From: Pristionchus mayeri
Taxonomy: Eukaryota > Nematoda > Chromadorea > Rhabditida > Neodiplogasteridae
NCBI GenBank assembly: GCA_036245805.1
Contig: BTRK01000006.1
Span: 24,274,365 to 24,338,364, forward strand
Length of the DNA stretch: 64,000 bases
Direction: 5' to 3'
Below, piece after piece: positions 37,001 through 47,200 of the stretch. The notes beneath the pieces were generated by a model. The model was given only the letters and a program-made list of their open reading frames with translations. It was not told where the DNA came from and searched no databases. How positions within the stretch are numbered: the stretch's first letter is position 1; the number at the start of each line of letters is the position of its first letter. A program made the position numbers and the translations under genes.

Positions 37001-38925
37001 TTGGAATTTTTTAGGTAAAACGTACCCCCCGCAGAAGGCGGGGAAAATTTGATTGATGCAAGTACATTTTATGCAAGTGCAAATGAAGAGTTTGGAAACC
37101 GTGGAAAGAAAGAGGCTACATGCTAAGGGGGGGGGGATACACCACGAGAGGCCGCACTCACTACCACACCACCGATATTTATTCAGTGTTAATGAGCTGG
37201 GTCTAACTTGTCGGCGGAATTGTGAACCTCAGCCTTGGTATTTTTTGAAGCCGAAAACAGCAATCGATGGCTAAAACACGTGAGATTTCGAAAAACGTGC
37301 CCTCGTTAAAAAGAAACGTACCCTTTGATGTGTATGAAGTGGAATTCTTCGTTGAAGTCAAAGCTGGGTCTTTGATTAATTTATGAGTTAATTAGCTATT
37401 TAAGGCACGTTTGTTTTTGACGAGGGTACGTTTTTTCACACTTTTGGGACTGCTTAATCGATTGTTTTTAGTTAAATGACATCAAAGGAGGGAGAATTTA
37501 TTCAAACGGGCTTCAAAAAAAAACTCGTCGCTTGAAATGGAAATAACGTAATCTACGACAATTCTTTCCCCATTCTTTCGTTGAAAAGCAACCTAAATTC
37601 CTGTTTAGATGTACTTTTTTATCAATTGCCTTTTAAATATTTACAAAAACGTACCCTCATTTTTCAAATTTGTATCGTGAAAAATTGCCCAAACGTACCC
37701 TACCTAAAATTTTGGCGACCTAGCTTTTTGACCCCTGGCCGGAACTCGAACCTGCGACCTTTCGAGTTTGTCTTCACGAAGGGTGAATCGTGCAGCCCAT
37801 TACGAGAGTTTCGTCGATCTGGTAGACTATCAGGACTCCCGAGATAAAATCTACCAAAAATAGGGTGTATGCAGAATTTCAAGCTCTACAAACTGGTAAA
37901 GTTTGGAGAGAAGGAAAAAATGTATGTCACCACGGTAAATGAAAAAGCTCTCCCCCATGCGTCTGCTGCAAGGGTCGCAAAAGTGATAAATGAACAAAGT
38001 GAGCCAAAATGCTTATTTTGATCATAAAAACACTTTGGTAAACAAAAACCACCACTTTTACATGCGGAAAACCCCAAAGCCAATGACCTTCCGCCCAACT
38101 TTGCAGCAGCCTGCTGCAGCTGCGAAAGCGAATTGGTTGGAATCGATGTGGGAATATATTCTAGTACAAACGCACAAACTAAAAATCAAGTAAAATTAAA
38201 TATTTTTATTTTTAATGTCAACTCATTGTCCCGATTCTCTGGTGAGGGGCCTGATATTTATTTATTTGCTGTGAAAGATTCATGCAGTCTTCGAGACTGG
38301 TCTCGCGGGAGAACATTGCTAGGCCAGATGGGATGGGATGCACCTTATTTTTACATTTTATTTGTAATAATTGGGAAAAGAGTGATTGATAGGAGTGTTC
38401 TCTCCGTCGTGAATCATCTACTCTTCTTCTGCCCATTCGTCCTCCACTGCTCAATATTCCTCCCTCCAACGACCCTCCGAGAAGCATTCTGAAGCAGAAG
38501 AGATCCTCCGTGAGTAATTATCCAAAGTACAATATTTATCTGCCTGGAGTGACCATCATTCCCTTGCTATACTGTTCTATTTTAAATACTATGTGCATAA
38601 TGTTCTCAAAGTATGTGAATTTAATGGGGACGATTAAAATACAAAGAGTTTGCGGTATAATGACGTTTGTGTTAATGTAGCGAGGTGGTGCCTCCTCCTC
38701 TTCTTCTACTACTGTGGTCGCGTCCTCTTCCTCGATCTCGAACCTCGCCAGTTCTTCTCTCCATTCAGTCGTATCGAATGAAAATCAGCTGGCACGAGGT
38801 ATACTGTAGTTAGTACGGTAGAATGAAGATGTTGATTTATAGGCACTCCCTCGATATCTCGATCGACACCCACCAGAAATGGAAGCTCGAAGAAGAAGAA
38901 GACGAAAGCACAGGGAGTACGTTGA
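34098..38925 (+). CDS. Ser/Pro/Arg-rich protein, possible PP1 partner
   Basis: Family not recognised. About 12 exons: 34098-34129, 34288-34368, 34426-34509, 35087-35165, 35214-35308, 35394-35604, 35648-35758, 35871-35960, 36220-36279, 38396-38509, 38681-38798, 38843-38925. It begins MRPRGSVSSTSDIRMVPSTI with a charged helix (KKKLRAEQMKAAREKY). Low-complexity Pro/Arg/Ser and Ala segments follow, then a more ordered block (GGINIFTATGSERVEAERLQ). RTRVRFEVVE fits the RVxF PP1-docking motif, and PPRSILKQK fits the SILK motif. The end is SKKKKTKAQG. Disorder, basic charge and paired PP1 motifs suggest a nuclear or cytoskeletal phosphatase adaptor, which is inference. The donor after 35758 (GTCACT) is weak. 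The final exon may instead splice at GTACGT towards 39.7-40.8 kb. Confidence 0.6.
34684..35063. repeat. 380-bp foldback element in intron
   Basis: A palindrome centred about 34873. GTTCGAACGG at 34684 pairs with CCGTTCGAAC ending at 35063, and the core is ATAGGGGGTCATGGAA next to its complement. It occupies most of the 34510-35086 intron. The core motif CATGACCCCCTAT also appears in the hAT-like foldback near 49430. Confidence 0.9.
36450..38125. repeat. Foldback element with tRNA-like segment
   Basis: Arms about 36450-36980 and 37705-38125 are inverted copies around a 0.7-kb non-palindromic centre. Outer blocks are GCTGCAGCTGCAGCAG; inner blocks reach GACCAGGGGTCAAAAAG. The centre has repeated CGTACCC and GGGTACG motifs. 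The left arm has about 100 bp (36837-36945) missing from the right. Both arms contain AGGTCGCAGGTTCGAGTCCC-like sequence. It fills the intron 36280-38395. Confidence 0.85.
36735..36840 (+). other. tRNA-like sequence with B-box
   Basis: GGTTCGAGTCC at 36823-36833 fits the tRNA T-arm/B-box consensus exactly and is preceded by AGGTCGCA, as in tRNA T-stems. A clean acceptor stem and cloverleaf could not be formed, so this is not a functional tRNA call. It is better read as a tRNA-derived (SINE-like) piece captured by the foldback element. A degraded complementary copy lies near 37740-37850. Confidence 0.4.
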
Positions 38926-39654
38926 ACTGATTCCCTTGATACACGGAAATTTTTCCATCATCACGCAAAAAATGGTCCTCTAAATATTATATGTTCCTGC
39001 ACAACGGTAATTTTTCAAATTAAATGAACAGTATCTCAGGCAAGCAATGAACTAGCTATTTAGTGGGTCGCAAGATATACTGTATATTCTATAGCGATAC
39101 TGTATGTATTACTGTAAAGAAAATATGTATTTCATTGTTAGAAAAGTCTTTCTGTATTTAAAAATGTTTGCGAAAGGGACCATTTCTTTTAACAGGGTGT
39201 TGAAAATAAATTGCCGTGTGATATAGGGGGCACCGAGCCGGGAAATTAAATTTTGTGTCCGGAAAAAGGCCAAATGTTTTCGTAAATCTCGTCGGATTGC
39301 GGGACTTCAAAAACGAGAAGAAATTTATTTTTTAAGGATTATTTAATTATTTGAAGATGCAGCTCTATGTTTTTTGGTAAGCATGTTGTTCATGCAACTT
39401 AGAATAAAATATAACATAATGAGCAAAATCCTAGAGAAAGATCTTCTAAAATACGTTATTGAAATTACATTGTTATTGTTAAAATCATCTATCTAAAGTG
39501 AATTGAGATGCAGCTTTCTAGTTTTTATCTCTCTTTATTGCTAGGATAAATATGGTTGTTGAGCCGCAATTTCAGAAAAATCGTAGAGATAGAAAGATTA
39601 CAAAACTTGGATACATTTTAGCGCTGGGTACTGTAGAAATACCATACTTTTCAC

Positions 39655-40822
39655 TAAGGAATAGTGTATATCGTCTTCAATTATTCCTCATTCGCGCTCT
39701 CTAATCACCATCCATGATCTTCCATCGAAACTGGGTCGAATGAAAGATAAGTTCACCGGAATAATATTAAAACATCGCAGTGAGTATATTAGTTGGCCCA
39801 GCAAACTGGATCGCACGCGTGAAATTCAGGCGTCGCGGCTGCAACCACACAACGAAAGACGGGGTCAAGAAAGAGTGCCTCATACGCTGCGAATTTGAAT
39901 TTTTAGAGAAATCTGATTGTGTTTATGGAATTCCACATCTCCGATTACCCCAAAGACAACATAAAAGTATTATTTAGAAGAATTCTAAATTTCACGTGGG
40001 ACACCCTACGTGTGATATGATACTGATGGATTGGAAAGTGAATTGATGAGGTATGATCAGATGATGGACATCTTCGCTATCCTCAATCGAATGAGTGATG
40101 AAGACATAGCAAGTACTCCAACTGAGATGATGGATGCATGCATGAAGAAGTTGATGGAGATGAGGGAGAAAGTGAGAGTGGAGACGATCGAGGAAGGGGA
40201 GGAAGATACGGTGAGTGGAGAAGGAGAAGAGAGGGGAGTTGCCATTGAAGGAAGGGGAAGAGAGCGTGCTAGATAGAGGAATACTCGAAGATAATGAAGA
40301 GGAAGAAGAGACAGCAGAAGAAACGCTGCCCCTCCAGCAGCTAGAGGTGAGGGGGTAGACGGCCATGAGAGATAGTTTGAATCAAAGAGTAATTCTGTCG
40401 AAATATTGAGGGGAAGGGGAGTAGTGTGGGGAGCATTGTACAGAGGGAGAAAAGAAAATTCACATTTTTGAACTCTTCGAAAAAAAAGTCTAACCTGATA
40501 AATACGCAGCTTAAACCGGTGCCTAAGTAGGTGAAGTCAGACCCTAAGTAATCTTATAATAAGGGAGGACGTGAGGCGAGCCCAGTTCGGAAGTAGGAAA
40601 GAGCTGAACGTTCTCCTCGAAAATTTCCGTAGTATGAGATTTCCCATAACTGGTAGCGAAGAAAATGATGTTTTTCACTGAGTGGTACTTGAGATTGATG
40701 CTTTCTGATAAGGAATGCGATGGTTTCAGTTGACGATGGATGGTACTCCTCGCCCTCGTCGTCGATCGAGAAGACTCGCCTCCTCTCAGGGACTCGTCTC
40801 CCGATCACTCTTCTCCGATTAG
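39655..40822 (+). CDS. Acidic-to-basic tail exons, gene unclear
   Basis: Exons about 40046-40210, 40251-40346 and 40730-40822 join to an acidic helical segment (MRYDQMMDIFAILNRMSDED; later EDNEEEEETAEET) and a basic tail (TPRPRRRSRRLASSQG) ending in a TAG stop at 40820. An earlier exon ending at about 39779 (LPSKLGRMKDKFTGIILKHR) may belong to it, but its splice phase does not fit the chosen next exon. These could be the last exons of the preceding Ser/Pro/Arg-rich gene, through a donor at 38917, or a separate small gene. No family recognised. Confidence 0.4.
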
Positions 40823-41222
40823 AGGGACGATCGACCCCCCCCCCCCCCCATCATCCATATCTCGTACTGATAGTGTGCTGTCCCCACTGACATACCTCCC
40901 CAATCTACTCGGTAATACATCTAACCTCACACTGATGATCTGCATTATTCACCACTAACCAATATTTGTGCAAGAACCACCGTATGAATTATTCCTTGGC
41001 TCACTTGATTCACACCATTTGCTAAACATTCGGAATCACTGAAGATGTCTTACTGTAAATACTGACTAATAGTGAATCATCCCTCCTGTAAAATTACTTA
41101 TTTGATAAATACATGTCTTATGTGGCACATCTGGAAATGAGAACATCGTAAGAAGCGAATAAATACCTTACGAACAGAAAGGAGCGCTACAAGTGCAATT
41201 ATTTGATTGTAGATCACGAGGA

Positions 41223-44200
41223 ATGAGGAGAGTGTGCAGAGTTGCCATGCAACTGTAAGTCATTAATGATATTCTCTGGAAATGAATTATCCCCTCTACC
41301 GTATTCAGACGCCTCTCATCGATTCGTTCTCTCTTCGTCGCGGGACCCTCGAGACCAATGAGCAATCAGCAGCAAGTGAGGAATGAGGCGACGACGTTGT
41401 CGGAGAAGGACGAGAAGCTCATCCACAGGGGAGAATTCTACGGAATTGTACCTACCGCACCAAAAAGAACGGAGATTAGCTCACCTGAGGTGTGTTGGAA
41501 GCATCGTCATCTTCCATCTCTCATCTATTCAGCTAGCCCTCTCGCGTATGCACGAACACCTACTGAGGAACTACCGAGTCAATCCCGAGAGGGTCATGAT
41601 CGATTTGGTATTGAAATTGGAAAGTGGAGATGGTGGGTCAATAAACTGATTATCAAACGAACAACATTGTCCATCGATTGAACTCTTCTAGTAGAATATG
41701 GAAGGGATGAATGGACAGTGAATGGAAGGGTGCAACTGTGATTCCTTTGCAGCAGACCTGATCTCTCTTCTAAACCGATCTCCCGATCGATGGATTCCCA
41801 TGGCCATCGAATGCTGTGGTCCGTTCCGCCTTTTCTTATTTCACCCATCTGTGCAATGCATTTTATGATATTCTGAACAAAAACTAAAACCCCTAATTGA
41901 AGGCCGTGCGCTCTCTACCATTTCAATGGGGAGCAGAAGGGAAATAATGAGGAGATTGTGGAAGCAGATCAAGGAGAGAAGTGAGAGGAGAATTTAGCAC
42001 CCATTGAGATAAGAAGGCTTTCCTATCAAATGGGATGGACATTCAGATCTGCCTCTCTCCATCGAGTCCATCAACGTCCTTCTCAGAGTGAGACTAGAGA
42101 ACAACGAAGAGTGGTGTCCATGGGAGACTCTCACGAGCATCGAAGAAGAACTCAGACTCGTCCCTGATAAGGTTCGGATCAGGGAGTGCAATCGGGGTAC
42201 TGTAGGTGGATGATATCGATCGATGATTGCAGGAGACATTCCATCTTCTGCTCGAGAAGCTCTCGTTGTCGGGAGCCCCCGATGAGTGCGAGAAAATGAT
42301 GGTGAGATGGCTAAAGAGAGGAAGTATTGTTTTATCGAAATTAAGAATTGGATGACGGGATGAGGGGGTGGGCAGGGAGGACAAATGATGTCGATTTCAG
42401 TCGTTGCAGTCATACGAGATGACCTTTCGAGGGCACTCCCCATCAGATCCCATCACCCATTCTCATCTCGTGTATGCCAATGCAGTGAGAGGACACAATC
42501 AGAAAGTGGACTCCATGATTCAAGTGAGATCATCCTACTATAAACAATAGTCCCGAATTGATGATTTGGCGGATCTCATTCCATTGTCTATCTAGTAGGA
42601 CAATCCGGTGGATAATTGCTTATCTTTCTAATAGGACATTCCAAGTAAGAGTACGTGAAAGCCTATCCACTCACTTCCCAATGACCAGCGGAGTTCCACA
42701 AGGGTCAGTACTGGGCCCCCTCCTCTTCCTTATTTTTACATCATTTTTTTTTTCAATTCCGAGCCTCGTGCAAAATGGAGGTTTAGTCGCGCGAATGTAC
42801 GCAGATGATATTAAAATTTATAGATCATTTCGAAAGGGAAGCTCCCCTGTCCCATTGCAAACTGCTGTTGACAAAATTGTTAAATGGTCAGAAGAATGGC
42901 AACTTCCTCTTGCAGCGCACAATTGTAATTCGTTGCATCTAGGAAGAGCCAATTCTAAGAGAGAATATACCATTGGCACCACTAAACTTGCTCAAAAGGA
43001 ATTAGTAAAGGACCTAGGATTCATGGTTCAGAAATCACTTGCTTTCTCAAACCACTGTAAAATGATATCTCAAAAAAGTAAAACTGCATGTCATATAGTC
43101 CTCAGAGCTCTACGCACTAAAAATATTGAGGTGCTCCTGAAGACTTATGCGATCTATGTTAGACCAATTTTAGAAAGCGCATCTTCTGTTTTTAATCATT
43201 TCCTGAAGCAAGACATTAAAATTTTAGAGAAAGTTCAAAATTATTTCACTAGGAGACTTTTCATCCGCTGCCTCAATGCCACTTGGGATAACATGCCCAG
43301 CTCTATCGTGAGAAATACGCAATCAGGATTAGATTCCCTTGAAAAGCGTAGGGAAACAATAGATTTGAAAACAGCCAGTAACCTTCTTAGAGGCAAATAC
43401 CGTATCTCAAACTATAAAGCCCTTTACTTCAACGTGTACGCTACACGACATGGGCTTAACTTCAACAACATATCATCAAGATATAACTACAGACACCATA
43501 GCTTTTTCCCCAGAGCGGCTAGAATGTATGTAAGAAACTACCATACCAGTTCCCCTGTTTGAGTTTAGTCAGTTCGTTAATCACAATAATAATACTCTAT
43601 AACTTTCTTACCTTTATCTCTCTCTCTTTGTACTCGCGTTTCTACCTGAACCGCATAAATATTATTATATTATTATTACCTGACCATCTACTACTTGAGA
43701 ATGCATCGACCAAATTCGGAATGGAGGGGGAGATGCTCAGTTTGGGCAGAGCTTGCATTGCTGCAGCTGCAGGAGGGAGGACTGATCGATTGAGAGAGGT
43801 TGGTCGGAGGAGAAATTGCCCCCCCCCCCCTCCCCCCAGTAGCCAAGAGTGAATGAGCGAGAGAAGACATTCGAGGCATTATATTATATGCTAAGAAAAT
43901 GTCGGATACGCACGATCAGTCAGGGTAAGGTTAGTTTCTCTGATATCTCGATGTGATTGCAGCTGATGCGTCGGTCGTTAGATGAGAAAAAGCAACTGCA
44001 ACTTCCGATGGAAGACATCTTCGAGATAATCTGGACACTAAGTGAGAAGGAAGCAGACAGGGAGACGAAACATGAAGCATTCATCGAGGAGGTCAGGGAA
44101 AGGGAAGGGAGATAATACATGTGCGTCATTGGATGTAGTTGACCCATGTATTTTTCGTGATCAACTGCAGATTCTGGCTCGTTCTTCTCATCCCAACGGA

Positions 44201-47200
44201 TTCTTCCGCTACCAATTCAGAGAAGTCAGCAAATATCGTGTTCATTAAAATATCTTACACGGAAATTTAATTAATGGTTTTCCTCTTTCGTTCTTTTTTA
44301 TTGAAAACCCTGTAACGGTCGGAATATACAGTAGCGTGCAACATTCGATCACAATAGGGTTTTTCAAGTATTAATCTTTTTCGATCTTCACGAAATTTTG
44401 GTTACGCCTTTCTTTTACGATTATCAAACGAATCATCCATTCGATGGGAGTTCTAAGGTGGTGTACGGTAGGTCAGTGAGAAATCTTCATTTCGCACAAA
44501 ATCGATTGTTCCCTTATATGTTTGGGATATGGTAGCTCAATTCAAACCATGACTGTAGATTTAAATCTACAGAAGCAACCGAACTCCAATTTTGTGCGAA
44601 TTTTCTCAGGGACATACCATACACTGCCTTTTTCCTTCCATGATTCGATATTTCGCAGCAAAAATTTCGTGAAGATTGAAATTGAGGAAGGTTAAGTATA
44701 TATTTTAAAAAATCCAATGTGATAGAATTTCGCCCGCTTCCATAAAAAATTAAGCATACAATCTGCATATAATTGATTAGCACAAGATGACTGCAGATCG
44801 AGCGTCATATATCCTCGGCCCACTTCCGTACTGCTATTCTGCTAATGCAACAGACAACGAAAGTGGGAGATGCACTCAGGAATCAGGCTAGAATTGGTGA
44901 GTAGACTATGTATCCCAGTCGCACTTTACTCTAAATGCCGCTAAATGGAGACGAGATCATGATATTCATCTAGTTGTCCGCATCCAAACCAATTTGGTGC
45001 TGCTGGCAAAGTGCAGCAAATATTGGAGTGGAGGTGGTTGGTTGCAGCATTCGCAGAGCAGATGGTGGCCAAGATATGCAGGGCGATGATCAGATCGAGG
45101 ACGGAGAAGGGACAGATGATGGAGATGGCCAATCGGATGGAGACCACCCTGCGATTGAGGAGGTTCGATGGCCATCCCCCTCTATGCAAACACGAAGTTG
45201 TATTTCACTGTTTACAATTAGGGAGCTCCGCTCATCAGTGATTTCCGAAGGGAAATTCTCGGAACATAAAATTTCCGGCACTTCTTGGATATTTGGCCCA
45301 CCCTCCTCCCCTCCCGTCTCATTTCGCATCCCCTACCCATCAAAAAAGGGGTTGTGCCAACTATCCATGAAGTGCCGAATTTCCTTATAAAAGTGAGAAT
45401 CCAATCAAAGTTTCGCGAAATGTTTATGAAAATTGAAATGGATCAAGGATATGTCTTTTGAAAAACTTTATATTTGCAGTCGCTTCATCCACGACGAATT
45501 AATGATGGCGGTGTTGACGATGAAGGTGAGAGAGAGAGAGAGGGGGGGGGGGGGGAGGGAGGGAGGGAGGGAGAGCAGTGCCTTTCCACCTTACCCTCAA
45601 ACTTCTTTTTAAAACTTGGAATTTCGTGTCTTCATTGTACACGCTTTCTCGTATCTCCCAACTTCCAGCTGGGGTCTACACTGTACGTCTGATGATCATC
45701 AATAGTTATTCTCGTGATGTTGAGTGCTAGAGAACGAGAGACGGAGGGGAGAGTATGGTGAGAAGAGTATTTGATTGAAGGACAGTGAGATGGACGATCG
45801 ATTGTCCACTTTCTCCACTCTTCTCCCTGTTGTCGACCCGAAGAAGGAGAGACCCCACATCATTCTTCCCATGCTCGCTATGTGAGTAAGAAATTATGAA
45901 TTAAGGTTTTGCCTCGGGCAGTGGTTAAATGCATGAGACGATCGAAATAGTTTGGTTGACAGTTTCGTGATCGTAGACTTCGATGGCGATCGAGTATTTG
46001 TATGTGTTCATTCGAGTGGTCAATTGATGGCCTTCTTGAGTACATCATCAATCAATTCGATTCCTTTGATCTCCTCCCTCTATTGGTAGATGCTCGAACG
46101 CGGAGGATCGTCTCCGATTGCTCTTCCGTGCTTCTGCTCTAGGGTATTCCAATCTGGAGGATCTCGACTCCAATCTCATGGCTGAGTATCTATTCCAGCC
46201 TATGTACAGTGAGTGATGAGCACCATGTGCAACTACTTTCAATTCGTATCATATACGTAGCGTTATGTTTCAAATCTTAAATTTAAAAAAAACTTCGAAT
46301 AATTGTTATGTTACCATGAAACATTATGGTTGATTATAAAGATGGTGGATGGTGAAGTGGGGTGTATTGTTGTTCTCCGAGTGTGCAGATAGGGCTAAGT
46401 CTTTAGCAGCACTGGGAAGGTCTCACTCGTTGTGATGAAAACTGTAGAGAGGAATATTCAATTGCAGAGCACCAGGCGTATCTGGAGCGTCAGAAGAATG
46501 GGGTGGGGAAGTCGGCTATGGAGAGGATGGCGGGCATCCTCAACAGCTTCGGAGTCCCCATGGAATCAGTCTGGCAAGATATTTGAAGTATTAAGAGACG
46601 GATGAATACTTGATTTGTGTTCAGGCCAAAAATTAAAATTAAATTATCATTTACCGGGAAAAAAACAAAAACCATTGTTTTCCAAAGGTATTATATAAGC
46701 AGTATCAAACGCAACTTTTTTACAAATAGTTCCTTGTCTTTTTTTTCCTGGGCCCCATTGGTATTTTCTACTGGCATTGCCTGATATATTGGATATGTAT
46801 AGGCGGATGATGCATGGATGGTGGAAGTTGAAGAATGAAACGGCCATGACAATGAGGGAGAAGCCAAGTCCTCATACCATTCAAACGTGAGTGCATATTT
46901 GCTATTGTTTATGGAACGTCTAGCAACATCATTTAATGAGAAAATGTTGAAATTGTAAAATTAATAGCTCCAATATGTATGGAAAAAAAACAGTATTGGT
47001 TTCGTAGGTAATGTAGTTGTTTGTGAGGTGGCTCCGTTCTGAGTACTCTTCTATCTTCACGGATCGGGCCAAAGAGGCGATGCCCTCTCTCTCTCTCTCC
47101 AAGAGTCGACTGGAGAATGCAATCGAGAAAGGAGTCAGTCATTGTCCTGCTTCCTCGAATGTCATTAACTCTCATTATCAATCGCACGCTTGACTGATCA

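Noticed and set aside
42558..43562. 334-codon frame as a host gene
   Set aside because: It carries the YADD box and LINE reverse-transcriptase signature with an ATT-rich tail inside an intron, so it is a retrotransposon.
44974..45390. 138-codon frame as its own gene
   Set aside because: Another frame of the same exon (45012-45162) matches the phases of both neighbouring LRPPRC-like exons and gives a helical sequence.
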